From Agrobacterium vitis (GTDB taxonomy: Bacteria; Pseudomonadota; Alphaproteobacteria; Rhizobiales; Rhizobiaceae), in assembly GCF_037039395.1 (NCBI RefSeq), contig NZ_CP146241.1, positions 1-64,000 on the forward strand: a DNA stretch of 64,000 bases, written 5' to 3'. The position numbers and the translations under genes were made by a program. Below the pieces are notes generated by a model that was not told the DNA's origin, made no database searches, and saw only the letters and a list, made by a program, of their open reading frames with translations. This document shows, one piece after another, positions 21,092 to 29,597 of this stretch. Within the stretch, counting starts at the first letter, position 1, and every line of letters begins with the position of its first letter.

Positions 21092-22714
21092 ATGACCGAA
21101 GCAGCGGACCCTCTCCATCAATACATTATCGGCGTGGATGTTGGCACCGGCAGCGCCCGCGCGGGCCTGTTTGATCTCAGCGGTGCGATGAAAGCCGTTG
21201 CCAAGCGCGACATTGCACTGTTTCGCGAGGCGGGGGCGATTGCCGAGCAGTCCAGCACTGATATTTGGGAGGCCGTCTGCACGGTGGTGCGGCAGGTGGC
21301 TGCATCCGTTGATGATCCGGCACAGATCATTGGCCTTGGTTTTGATGCGACATGCTCATTGGTGGTGCTTGGTGAGGGTGGGCGCTCTCTGCCTGTCGGC
21401 TCTTCCGGGCTTGTAGAGCGCGATATTATCGTCTGGATGGATCAACGGGCGGTGGGGCAGGCCGAGCGCATCAACGCCATCGGCCATGATGTGCTGCGCT
21501 ATGTCGGTGGCAAGATTTCGCCGGAAATGGAGACACCCAAGCTTCTCTGGCTGAAGGAAAACCGCCCCGAGACCTTCGAAAATGCTTGGCAGTTTTTTGA
21601 TCTTGCCGATTTTCTCACCTGGAAAGGCACAGGCGATCTCGCCCGCTCCACCTGCACCGTTACCTGCAAATGGACCTATCTGGCCCATGAGCAGCGATGG
21701 GACCCAAGCTATTTCCACACCATTGGGCTTGGCGAACTGGCCGACGAGGGCTTCAGCCGCGTTGGCCAGCGCATTGTCGAACCCGGAACGCCGCTTGGGC
21801 AGGGCCTGACGGAAGCCGCTGCTGCTGCCATGGGCCTGAGAACTGGCACGGCCGTGGCCGCAGGCATGATTGATGCCCATGCTGGCGGCATTGGCACGGT
21901 GGGGATTGGCAGCGGCCCCAAAGACAATATGGCCTATGTATTTGGCACCTCCTCCTGCACCATGACCTCGACCGCTGAGCCGGTGTTTGTGCCCGGCGTC
22001 TGGGGTCCCTATTATTCCGCCATGGTGCCGGGCATGTGGCTGAACGAGGGTGGGCAGAGTGCAGCGGGGGCGGCTATTGACCAATTGCTGGCCGTTCACC
22101 CGGCAGCACCGGAGGCAGCAGCAAAGGCGCGCGAACAGGGTATTGCCCTGCCGGTTCTGTTGGCGCAGGCGGCAGCGGCCAAGGTCAGCGCCCTGCCCGA
22201 TGTCGTGCATTTGGCGAAAGGTCTGCACATCGTGCCGGAATTCCTCGGCAACCGCGCGCCTTTTGCCGATCCACACGCACGCGCCATCATTGCCGGTCTG
22301 GGTATGGACCGGGATTTTGATAGTCTGGTTGCGCTCTATATCGCGGGCCTCTGCGGAATTGGTTATGGTCTGCGGCAAATCATCGAGACACAGGCCGCAT
22401 CGGGCGCGTTTATTGAGCGCGTTGTGATCAGCGGAGGTGCGGGCGAGAGCGATCTGGTGCGGCAGGTGTTGGCCGATGCTTGCGGCAAGCCCGTGGTGGC
22501 CGCGGGTCTGGACGAGCCGGTGTTGCTGGGCTCCGCGATTTTGGGTGCCGTGGCGGGAAAGGCTTTTTCAGGGGTCAGCCAGGCAATGGAAGCTTTAAGC
22601 GGGGTAACAAAGACCTATCATCCGCAGGTCGGCGTCTTGGCCAACATCCACAAACGCAGATACAGCCATTTCACAACGCTACAGCAACAGGGTAGAGAGC
22701 TACGTGACGTGTAG
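21092..22714 (+). CDS. FGGY-family pentulose kinase, probable D-ribulokinase
   Basis: Carbohydrate kinase of 540 residues. The N-terminal phosphate-1 motif is GVDVGTGSARAGLFD, followed by a substrate region with WMDQRAVGQAERIN and TPKLLWLKENRP. The C-terminal lobe has FGTSSCTM and the adenosine motif ISGGAGESDLVRQVLADACGKPV. The GTGSARAG form and length match the ribulokinase-type FGGY branch that phosphorylates D-ribulose to D-ribulose 5-phosphate. It completes a route from imported pentitol through pentulose to the pentose phosphate pathway. It is the last gene of the operon. Confidence 0.88.
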   Translation: MTEAADPLHQYIIGVDVGTGSARAGLFDLSGAMKAVAKRDIALFREAGAIAEQSSTDIWEAVCTVVRQVAASVDDPAQIIGLGFDATCSLVVLGEGGRSLPVGSSGLVERDIIVWMDQRAVGQAERINAIGHDVLRYVGGKISPEMETPKLLWLKENRPETFENAWQFFDLADFLTWKGTGDLARSTCTVTCKWTYLAHEQRWDPSYFHTIGLGELADEGFSRVGQRIVEPGTPLGQGLTEAAAAAMGLRTGTAVAAGMIDAHAGGIGTVGIGSGPKDNMAYVFGTSSCTMTSTAEPVFVPGVWGPYYSAMVPGMWLNEGGQSAAGAAIDQLLAVHPAAPEAAAKAREQGIALPVLLAQAAAAKVSALPDVVHLAKGLHIVPEFLGNRAPFADPHARAIIAGLGMDRDFDSLVALYIAGLCGIGYGLRQIIETQAASGAFIERVVISGGAGESDLVRQVLADACGKPVVAAGLDEPVLLGSAILGAVAGKAFSGVSQAMEALSGVTKTYHPQVGVLANIHKRRYSHFTTLQQQGRELRDV

Positions 22715-22803
22715 ATGGACGGAATATCCTTGGGGTTCTCCGAAACCTGGACGAAACGACGAGCAGATAATCCGATCGAAATGCTGGCCTATTGAAATGC
22801 TGG

Positions 22804-23910
22804 TCAATTTTGAAGTCGTAGAGTGTATCGTGTATGTCGCCGCTCTCCGGTGCGCGTGAATGCCCCGATCTCGACAAGGTGCTGGAGGTCACGTGTTGCC
22901 GTCGCACGCGATGTGGCCGTGATTGAAATGTAATTTTCCGCGCTCAACCCGCCCTTAAAACCAGCGATACCCTCTCGAAAAATACGGGCGATGACTTTTT
23001 CCTGGCGCTCATTAAGCCGATCCCGAAACCGATCGTAGAATTTTGCCTTTTGAATGAAGAAGGCAATACGATCAATCGTTGCCTGTTGAGCCTCCAGGAT
23101 TGTCTGCGAAAAATAGAGAATCCATCCGGTGATATCGAGCTTTCGCTGATGGCGCTCAAGTTCGCAGTAATAGGCCTTTCGGTCACGCTCGATTGTAAAG
23201 GCAAGCGAAATCAGGCTTGGTTGCCCGATGTTTTGCGCTAGCGATTTTTCAGCGAGCGCGCGTCCAATTCTGCCGTTACCGTCCTCGAACGGATGGATGC
23301 TTTCGAAATAGAGATGTCCGATGGCCGCACGTGTCAGCGCAGATAACGGAACTGACCCGCCTGGCCCCGACCGATTGAACCAGTCGATGAAAAGCGCCAT
23401 TTCCGCGGTCACCTGACGGGATGGCGGTGCTTCAAAGTGGATTATAGGCTTGTCCAGGCGACCTGAGACAATCTGCATTGCATCAGTGTGGCGACGGTAG
23501 GAGCCAATTGTTTCGATATATCGGTTTCCCGCCATCAGCATCGAGTGCCAATGGAAAAGGTCATCATGCTGGAGCGGGCCGGACCAATTTTTATAGACGT
23601 CAGCCATCATCTCTGCGATCCCGCGCTCTTGCGGTCGGACCGGACGATTGTCTGTGTTGAGACCAAATTGCCGGCGCAGCGATGACTGGACGCTGGCTCG
23701 ATCAAGGAACTCGCCTTCGATCTCCGACGTTTTAATGGCTTCGTCGCTCAGCAATTCAATCCGCAATTGGTTGCTGTCGTCGTCACTGAAATGCCTGACA
23801 GCGCCGATCACCTCACCGGATGACTGGAGAAACCTTTGCTCCAACGGGGCCATGTCCTCAATGTCATAGGAGAAGTTTGGCCAATCGGGCAGTTGCCAGT
23901 TCCATTGCAT
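22804..23910 (-). CDS. Fic-domain protein with intrinsic inhibitory helix and C-terminal winged helix
   Basis: Fic proteins transfer AMP (or related groups) to hydroxyl side chains of target proteins. The 368-residue product has a DUF4172-like N-terminal part, an inhibitory motif TSEIEG near residues 61-66 (the [S/T]xxxE[G/N] signature), the Fic motif HPFEDGNGRIGR starting at His206 and a C-terminal winged-helix region (TATSRATATRDLQHLVEIG). All catalytic residues are present and the inhibitor is in cis, so this is a class II autoinhibited Fic enzyme, not a toxin needing a separate antitoxin. A perfect inverted repeat overlaps its start, suggesting autorepression through the winged helix. Target unknown. 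Confidence 0.92.
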   Translation of the reverse strand: MQWNWQLPDWPNFSYDIEDMAPLEQRFLQSSGEVIGAVRHFSDDDSNQLRIELLSDEAIKTSEIEGEFLDRASVQSSLRRQFGLNTDNRPVRPQERGIAEMMADVYKNWSGPLQHDDLFHWHSMLMAGNRYIETIGSYRRHTDAMQIVSGRLDKPIIHFEAPPSRQVTAEMALFIDWFNRSGPGGSVPLSALTRAAIGHLYFESIHPFEDGNGRIGRALAEKSLAQNIGQPSLISLAFTIERDRKAYYCELERHQRKLDITGWILYFSQTILEAQQATIDRIAFFIQKAKFYDRFRDRLNERQEKVIARIFREGIAGFKGGLSAENYISITATSRATATRDLQHLVEIGAFTRTGERRHTRYTLRLQN

Positions 23911-23938
23911 GAGTTATAGCTACCTTTTCTATAACTCA
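23910..23938. promoter_or_regulatory. Perfect inverted repeat at the fic start, probable operator
   Basis: TGAGTTATAG at 23910-23919 is mirrored by CTATAACTCA at 23929-23938 (10-bp arms, nine-base spacer). It covers the fic ribosome-binding region and first base. A second smaller palindrome, GCTCATTGATGAGC, follows at 23946-23959. Symmetry and position suggest a repressor site. Confidence 0.65.
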
Positions 23939-24124
23939 AAATTATGCTCATTGATGAGCTATTGCAAGTCGTTCTATCGATCATTTGGATTTGAAATCTG
24001 CTGTGGGTCCTTTGTCAAAGAACCGCTTTCATTACTGCTCGCTCTTGAGATGGGGCGTACAGAATGGAATTCGAGCATTCCAAAATAGGATCGTTCATAA
24101 CATCAGTCGGAACCCTCAACCCTT

Positions 24125-24559
24125 TTACTCTCTCTTTCGTAGCTTTGTGCGGCGATCAAGAACGATGTGATCGACTTTTTCGGAGAGCACATGATCGGGA
24201 TCGCTTTCGGCGGCTTCCTTAAGAAGCCTCGTCAGCCGCTTTAGCTCCTTTTCATCCAGGTGTTCGATGCCCATAAACCGGTTTTCCGCTGCACTGGTCA
24301 GGATTAACTCGTCCAGTTTTGCCTGAACGGCCTTGCCGTCTCGGTTCTGAGAGTTTTGCAGCACAAAGACCATCAGGAAGGTGATGATTGTCGTTCCGGT
24401 ATTGACCACGAGTTGCCAGGTTTCCGAAAAGCCGAAAAACGGACCGCTGACCGCCCAAAGGATGATCCCGGCAACCGCTATGACGAATGTTGCGGGCTTG
24501 CCGGTGAGGTTAGCGATCATGCCGGAAAATTTTGAAAAAAGGCTGGGTTTCTCAGACAT
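24125..24559 (-). CDS. Low-affinity iron permease family protein
   Basis: Small membrane protein of 144 residues matching the low-affinity iron permease (Iron_permease) family. It has two hydrophobic segments (TFVIAVAGIILWAVSGPFF and LVVNTGTTIITFLMVFVLQ) joined by the conserved FGFSETWQL, then the characteristic NSQNRDGKAVQAKLDELIL tail with acidic and basic residues. Bacterial members are widespread, but iron transport by them is little tested, so the family name should not be read as proven function. Stands alone between fic and an IS5 copy. Confidence 0.85.
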   Translation of the reverse strand: MSEKPSLFSKFSGMIANLTGKPATFVIAVAGIILWAVSGPFFGFSETWQLVVNTGTTIITFLMVFVLQNSQNRDGKAVQAKLDELILTSAAENRFMGIEHLDEKELKRLTRLLKEAAESDPDHVLSEKVDHIVLDRRTKLRKRE

Positions 24560-24760
24560 GGTATTCCTCCAGATGGAATAAGCCTACCAATAATCTTTCG
24601 ATGGCATGGAAGTTCCGGGGGCCGGTCTTTTCGCTCAAAAGGAAGAACCTATCGCGTCATCAGAAAACGTCCCTCGGCATCTAAGCCCGGTTCATCAACT
24701 CTGCCATCACCAAATGAGAGAAATCTGGAGGATTCGTGAATCCGATGCAAAATTTGCAAT

Positions 24761-25611
24761 TCAATCCTTCAGGATTCGACTGAAAGGTTTTGTGATTATT
24801 GCAAGGAAATACTGAGTAGACAAAATAGTTAGGTCCTGTTGACAAAGTATGGGCAACCATATCTTGGCGGCGGCCAAGGTGAGGAATGCTGCGAAGGATT
24901 TTCGGGTCTTGTCGTATCTGGTCGCAACGCGCCGAAACTGCTTGAGGCGGTTGAACATCCGCTCGATACGGTTTCGATCCTTGTAGGCTCTAAAGTCACA
25001 TGTAGGCGGGTTCTTCCGGTTGGCCTTCGGCGGGATCACCGGCCTGATTCCGTGGATCAGCAGTTCCTCGCGCAGGAAATCACCATCATAGCCTTTGTCG
25101 GCAAGCAACAGCCTCGGTTTGCCGACCGGTGTTGCCAGCAGGGCAGGAACGGCGTTGTAATCCGAAGCTTCGCCGCCTGTCAGGACGAAGCCAAGAGGGC
25201 GTCCCTGACCGTCTGCGCGGGCGTGGATTTTCGTCGTAGAGCCGCCGCGTGATCGACCAAAAGCCTCCTGATAAGTCCCCTTTAGCGCCCGCAGCCTGAG
25301 AATGGCCGCGAACTGTGGTGCTGTCGATCATGTGCTGCCAGTCATCCGTCAGCCCCAGTTCAACCAGGGTCTCAAGGAGGGCGTCCCAAACGCCTTGCTC
25401 GGCCCAACGGCGGGAAACGCACATAGACCGAATTCCACTTTCCGTAGCGCTCATGCAGGTCGCGCCATGGACATCCGACCCGAAGAACATGCAACATGCC
25501 GTTGAGGTATCGTCGATTATCGTGCGAGGGCCGAGACTTCCTGCCACGTTCAGTGGGCAACAGCCCCTCGATGATCCGCCATTCCATATCCGTCAGGTCG
25601 CCGCGTGCCAA
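24761..25611 (-). pseudogene. IS5-family transposase, frameshifted
   Basis: Three frames must be joined to rebuild one transposase. The N-terminal part (25611-25372) has MARGDLTDMEWRIIEGLLP and WRDLHERYGKWNSVYVRF. The middle runs from RRWAEQGVWDALLETL through DSTTVRGHSQAAGAKG. The C-terminal part has DKGYDGDFLREEL with the DDE acidic residues and RNRIERMFNRLKQFRR. The first switch, at a TTTCCC run near 25423, may be the programmed orfA-orfB frameshift of this group. The second, at a GGGG run near 25272, looks like a one-base insertion. The last frame reads through the inverted repeat into flanking DNA and stops only at 24761. Confidence 0.85.
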
Positions 25612-25683
25612 AACTGCCTCCTAAAAGGCAGTCTTGAATCATGCTTCCGCCGATTTGGGAATCAACTTTGTCAACAGGACCTA
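24830..25683 (-). mobile_element. IS5-family (IS427-like) insertion sequence
   Basis: Bounded by perfect inverted repeats: TAGGTCCTGTTGACAAAGT at 24830-24848 and its complement at 25665-25683, with TA at both outer ends as the likely target duplication. The size of about 850 bp and the two-frame transposase on the minus strand fit the IS427 group common in Agrobacterium. The transposase carries extra indels (separate entry), so the copy may be immobile. Confidence 0.9.
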
Positions 25684-25777
25684 AACCACTGCTGCTATGG
25701 CTACCGCAAGGTAAAGCTCAGCGCATCGACTTGCCGGGAGCAAGCGACGCGCTGTGACAGTTGACCAACCGTAAAAA

Positions 25778-26197
25778 TTACTTCCAGACGGCGCCTCCGA
25801 ACTGGACCGTTGCGTCCTTGATAGAGATACCTGACAGATCGCAGTGATTCTTGTTGCCGGTTACGGCTGCCTGGATTGTTCGAGCACTCTTTACGGGCGC
25901 TTTGATTACGCAGTATGCGTTGAAGCGCGTTGGCAGACCTTTGATCGTATTGTCTAAGTTGCCGTTCGGAAGGCAGTTGACGCTAGCGCCTGTCATCTTG
26001 CCTGCCTGGGTAACATCCTCACCAGAGAAGTCGCAAGTTTTGCCAGTCGGTGTTCCCGCTGCACCGGCCGGACCCGATAAGGTCACGCCACGAATCACGA
26101 CTCCAGTTGTCACCGGATCGGTCGCGTGGACAGGTGAAGCCGAAAGCATGGCCAGAGTGGCAGCAAAGGCGGCATGAAATATATAGTTCGTATTCAT
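25778..26197 (-). CDS. Secreted hypothetical protein
   Basis: Product of 139 residues from the ATG at 26197, which has AGGAG upstream. The N-terminus is a signal peptide, ending SASPVHA before TDPVTTG. The mature protein has an even number of cysteines (in GKTCDFSG, VNCLPNG, AYCVIKA and NHCDLSG), suggesting two periplasmic disulfides and a small beta-rich fold. I do not recognise the family. It lies downstream of two paralogous unknown genes on the same strand but is separated by a strong hairpin, so co-function is only a possibility. The CDF-S/T motif with following glycine also occurs near the C-termini of those two proteins, perhaps by chance. Confidence 0.7.
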   Translation of the reverse strand: MNTNYIFHAAFAATLAMLSASPVHATDPVTTGVVIRGVTLSGPAGAAGTPTGKTCDFSGEDVTQAGKMTGASVNCLPNGNLDNTIKGLPTRFNAYCVIKAPVKSARTIQAAVTGNKNHCDLSGISIKDATVQFGGAVWK

Positions 26198-26307
26198 GGC
26201 AATCACTCCTGATGGTGGGACGTGAGATTTTCCGCCCCGGTGGTTGACGGTGTACCTTGTGGCACACGCAATTCGGCTGAGCCGAAATCAAGCTCATGTC
26301 GCCAGAC

Positions 26308-26339
26308 GATCTTTTTGCCGATAGGTCGGCAAAAAGATC
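26308..26339. repeat. Perfect 14-bp hairpin between genes
   Basis: GATCTTTTTGCCGA at 26308-26321 and TCGGCAAAAAGATC at 26326-26339 form a 14-bp stem with a four-base loop, just after the stop of the 26351-27061 gene. The 5' arm is U-rich and the 3' arm A-rich in either direction, the reverse of an intrinsic terminator. An RNA-stabilising or processing hairpin is therefore as likely as a terminator. Confidence 0.75.
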
Positions 26340-26350
26340 ACGACGACATG

Positions 26351-27061
26351 TCAGTTGGTATCGCTGACCTCGAAGGTGCCGTCGCCGTTAAAGTGAACGG
26401 TGATTACCTTGCTGCCGGAGGTGAAATCGCAGCGCGCCGCGTACACCGTATCGTAATGGACAGGCTGACCGACCTCGGCGGCGCCTGGTCGAACGTAGAA
26501 CACTGGAACTGGCGATATTTCGAGCTCTATATTAGGTGGCGGCGCGATAAAGGACGACAGCACAATGACGCCATTCTGATCGAGCATCGCGTTGCCGCAG
26601 AGGAGATCGTCGACGTGTTCGGCGGCGAAAGGCGGAACTTGAAGACCAAACGCGCCTGTGCGTAACCCGGTTCGGTGCGTTGCAGCCGAAAGCCCCAAGG
26701 GATCCACAGTTAGGATCACGTGATTAGCTGGCTCGTCCTGCTCACGGGCGGATGCGAGGCTAACTGGCTGTAATGCGTTAACACGACTGATGATTTCGCC
26801 ACCGGAAACAGAAGGGGTACCAAGCCTGTAGCCACCCATCGACCGGGCGTGTCGCGTCGCACCAACCCTGATGCTGCGATCCAGCGCGATGATAAGCTGC
26901 GCACCTGACTTTTCTTGCGTCGCAAGCAAGCCGGTCGCCAGACAATTGCTCCAGACCCTTGGTTCTGCCAAGCCGACGAAGCTCGCTTGTTCCTGAAAAA
27001 CGAAGAAGGTCATATCTGTGGCTGACCCATTTTCGATAACAATCGTTGAATAGGTGGGCAT
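26351..27061 (-). CDS. Hypothetical protein, paralogue of the neighbouring 27139-27798 product
   Basis: A 236-residue protein of no family I can name. It clearly shares ancestry with the next upstream gene: both start M-x-T-x-x-TI-x-IEN, followed by M-x-F-x-VFQE-x-A and a GLL motif near residue 45. Both have PLGL in the middle, a FYV segment and a C-terminal CDFT-x-G motif. No signal peptide or membrane segment is seen, so it is probably cytosolic or exported by a dedicated route. Beta-strand-rich composition suggests a sandwich fold. The pair is transcribed together with a hairpin between them, downstream of a Cro/CI-type regulator. Confidence 0.75.
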   Translation of the reverse strand: MPTYSTIVIENGSATDMTFFVFQEQASFVGLAEPRVWSNCLATGLLATQEKSGAQLIIALDRSIRVGATRHARSMGGYRLGTPSVSGGEIISRVNALQPVSLASAREQDEPANHVILTVDPLGLSAATHRTGLRTGAFGLQVPPFAAEHVDDLLCGNAMLDQNGVIVLSSFIAPPPNIELEISPVPVFYVRPGAAEVGQPVHYDTVYAARCDFTSGSKVITVHFNGDGTFEVSDTN

Positions 27062-27091
27062 GTCGACAACTCCAACTCACATTGGGGAGAT

Positions 27092-27122
27092 CAGGCCGCT
27101 CCGCGCACCACGCAGCGGCCTG
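27092..27122. repeat. Inverted repeat between the paralogous genes
   Basis: CAGGCCGCT at 27092-27100 pairs with AGCGGCCTG at 27114-27122, a nine-base GC-rich stem. It lies between the stop of the upstream paralogue (27139) and the start of the downstream one (27061). No T-run follows on the minus strand, so partial termination or differential mRNA stability is the likely effect. Confidence 0.65.
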
Positions 27123-27138
27123 GAACGCAGAATTCGGC

Positions 27139-27798
27139 TTATGCTACGGCCCAATCCCCATTGTTGCTGAGTGTGACATTCAGTTCCGGCTTTCCGCCTG
27201 TGAAATCGCAAAGCGCTGCCGTCTGACTAGCCTGTGAGAAGTTCATGACGGTTCCAGGGGTATATGAGCCAGTTGCGACATAGAATTTCAGGATTGGTTG
27301 GCAATCGACATGGTTATTCGGTTTCGCGATAACAAAATTGGACATCACGACACCCTGATCGACAACCTCTATCGCCGAACCGACGTTATAGATCGCTGGA
27401 GGCGAGAAAGACGGTGTGTTGATGCGGTATGCTCCGCCTTGCACACCGGGTTCATTGACGGGAGTAGTCAGGCCCAGCGGGGTGTATGTGGCGATCACAG
27501 AATCATTCGTGACTTTGCCGTCGGTCGCGATATCGATCGCTTGGATGGCGGACGCATATCCGGACGAATGTCCAATTTGCGGCGTGGTGTGCGCTTGTTG
27601 GATGCCAGCGTAGAACTGCATATTGATCTGGAATGTCAGGCTTCCGCCCGTCGTCGTACGGTTTCCAAGAAGTCCCGACCAGAGCGAATTGGTGTAAACC
27701 TGCGGCCCTCCCACATAGATGGCTGGCTCCTGGAAAACGTAAAACATCATTGCATCTGACTCTTGGTTTTCGATATTGATTGTGAGCAATGTAGACAT
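27139..27798 (-). CDS. Hypothetical protein, first of a paralogous pair
   Basis: A 219-residue unknown protein homologous along its length to the product of 26351-27061. Shared landmarks are the IEN near residue 10, FYVFQEPAIYVGGPQVY near residue 19, the GLL near 43, PLGL near 106, FYV near 175 and CDFTGG near 202. Its richness in Gly, Thr, Asn and Gln and lack of a signal peptide resemble small beta-sandwich proteins. GC content is visibly lower than that of most neighbours, suggesting transfer. The ATG at 27798 follows AAAGAGGTGCC. It lies 156 bases after the regulator gene on the same strand. Confidence 0.75.
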   Translation of the reverse strand: MSTLLTINIENQESDAMMFYVFQEPAIYVGGPQVYTNSLWSGLLGNRTTTGGSLTFQINMQFYAGIQQAHTTPQIGHSSGYASAIQAIDIATDGKVTNDSVIATYTPLGLTTPVNEPGVQGGAYRINTPSFSPPAIYNVGSAIEVVDQGVVMSNFVIAKPNNHVDCQPILKFYVATGSYTPGTVMNFSQASQTAALCDFTGGKPELNVTLSNNGDWAVA

Positions 27799-27943
27799 TT
27801 TGGCACCTCTTTTTCAGACTGCGAGCCGATATGGCGGTTACTCGGGTTGTGGACCAAAAGCGTAGTAACTTCTGCGCCCAAAAAGACGATGCGCGAAATG
27901 CACCGGCACCACAATTTAAGATTGTTACACAGTGCGTAAAAGT

Positions 27944-27963
27944 TGTACCGTTTTTACGGTACA
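27944..27963. promoter_or_regulatory. Palindrome at the 3' end of the regulator gene
   Basis: TGTACCGT at 27944-27951 is mirrored by ACGGTACA at 27956-27963 around TTTT. It spans the stop codon of the Cro/CI-type gene and lies about 150 bases upstream of the first paralogue. On the minus strand it is followed by ACTTTTAC, so it could be a weak terminator. It could equally be an operator for the regulator itself. Confidence 0.5.
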
Positions 27964-28310
27964 CGTGAATCTCCCGCCTCATCTAAAGCCTTCACGAGAT
28001 TTAGAAGGATGGCACGCACCTTGGGCGTGTGCCGACGCAAGAGTGAGATGTGCTGGAGTTCTGATTGTTCGAACTGGATCCCGCGGTGCCAGTCGAGCGT
28101 GCCCCGTTCAAGTAGGAGCCAATCCAGCGAAACGTCGAGTTTCTCTGCCAAAAGGCAGATATGATCCAGGGAAATGTGTCCTCCATTCTGCCAACGAGAG
28201 ACAGCCGCCACAGACACGTCAAGTTCTGTCGCCAGCGCCTGAACTTTGCTAAAACGTTTCTCTTTCATGGCACGCCGGATTCTGAGACCGCGATTGTGAT
28301 TATCCTGCAT
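27954..28310 (-). CDS. Cro/CI-family (XRE) helix-turn-helix regulator
   Basis: A 118-residue DNA-binding protein. The XRE domain spans about residues 8-67: IRRAMKEKRFSKVQALATEL, recognition helix VSVAAVSRWQNGGH, then LDHICLLAEKLDVSLDWLL. The C-terminal about 45 residues are helical and may mediate dimerisation. It is transcribed towards the pair of unknown paralogues, 156 bases upstream of the first, and is the obvious candidate for their regulator. It resembles phage and island repressors more than metabolic regulators. Confidence 0.85.
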   Translation of the reverse strand: MQDNHNRGLRIRRAMKEKRFSKVQALATELDVSVAAVSRWQNGGHISLDHICLLAEKLDVSLDWLLLERGTLDWHRGIQFEQSELQHISLLRRHTPKVRAILLNLVKALDEAGDSRVP

Positions 28311-28596
28311 TTAGTCCTCCCTGCTCGTTACAACGGCAAGAAGAACCAAACGAGTGCAGTCGCCGTTCAAATACAAAAGGGAGTTGTGTTTATCGTTCAT
28401 CCATCCGCGGTGGGTCTTTGCCCCACCCGGGCACACTTGAGCAAAACAAGGTGGAAACGGCTCCGCATGACTCGCTTACTTCAGCACGACAAGCGTCCGG
28501 CTCCGTTTCGCATCTGCCAGCATCGCAACGGCGCTTCCAATTGACCGACATGAGGCCGCTGGAGCTTGTGATCGCTGTAACTCTGGGGACCAGCCT

Positions 28597-29433
28597 TCAG
28601 CCTCGGAAACGATCGAAGGCCGTCAGCCGCTTGATCGGAGGGTCGGCATCCGGATAGCGGTAGATTTCGGTTCGCAGGTAAGAGAGCTCCTCGTCTAGCG
28701 CCTGCTCATCGACTTCGACCCACCAGGATTTCGGACGGCCGTCGCGTCCGTCATACCAGCGATAGCCTCTCGCTTTCAGGTGGTCCTTCAGGTCAAAGGA
28801 GCTATTCTCGGCAAAGACCCGGACACGCGACCGTTGGCTTGCTTCGTAGAGTTCCGCGAACGCGGTGGAGGCCATTCCATCATTGTCCCTTGCCAGAACT
28901 TCCAGAAGCGCGAAACAATCGTCGACGGCGCGTTGACCCTCGTGGAAGAAGCCCGCCTGCCCGATCAGATAACCAAGCTTGGTGCCTTCATATCCCCGTA
29001 AGGACCAATCGATCTCAGCATTCGAGCAGGCCCAGGCCTTGCCCGCAAACATCTGAGACAACATCTCGCAGAATGGACGGTCGAAACCGGCATTGTGGGC
29101 GATCACCAAATCCGCGGGTTCGATCAGCGTCCGGACGGCTTCCATATCGATCGATTGACCTGTAACCAACGCGTCGGTGATGCCGGTGAGCCTCGTGATG
29201 TCAGTGGGAATGGACACGCTTGGCTGCTGAAGCCCGCCATAGATCCCGGTCACGTCACCGATGTTGCCCGTGGCATCGAAGGTGAACGCGATCAAACCAA
29301 TCTCGATGATCTCGCGAGCACCTTCGATTAAACTTTTAGGCCACCGCCTATACCTTGCGATCTTCTGAGCGCAGCATGGCTTGAGCGGACTTTGAATCGC
29401 AATCGAAAGCCTGCCTGTTTCCGCCGGTGCCAT
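28597..29433 (-). pseudogene. DEDD-type 3'-5' exonuclease (DnaQ-like) missing its first catalytic motif
   Basis: Most of a rhizobial DnaQ-like exonuclease is readable: EIIEIGLIAFTFD, LTGITDALVTGQSID, the second motif VIAHNAGFDRPFCE, then HEGQRAVDDC with the last acidic residue, and a C-terminal ARGYRWYDGRDGRPKSWWVE module. In relatives an Ile-x-x-DTETTGL strand precedes EIIEIG and supplies the first two metal-binding acids. Here the residues before EIIEIG are unrelated and lack DxE, and no other frame restores it. The gene is therefore probably 5'-truncated and inactive as a nuclease, although the frame is open. The C-terminal part could still bind DNA. Confidence 0.7.
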
Positions 29434-29597
29434 CCGGGCAGTGTTATGCTAAGACTTTGGGACCGGTTGTCCACGAGACGTGTAAGGCATTGGTCCGGTA
29501 TCGCGCATCGACATCCGGTTGCCGCCGAGATCTAGATGTGGCTGCGATGCGGTGCCGAACCTAATCGAAGCGGCACAGCGGACCCTGCCATGCGATA

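Noticed and set aside
21356..22378. Minus-strand open frame of 340 codons
   Set aside because: Complement of the FGGY kinase gene, low-complexity and His/Gln-rich; no start signal or domain.
26308..26339. Hairpin considered as a rho-independent terminator
   Set aside because: In both directions the U-rich arm is 5' and the A-rich arm 3', the reverse of an intrinsic terminator, and no U-run follows.
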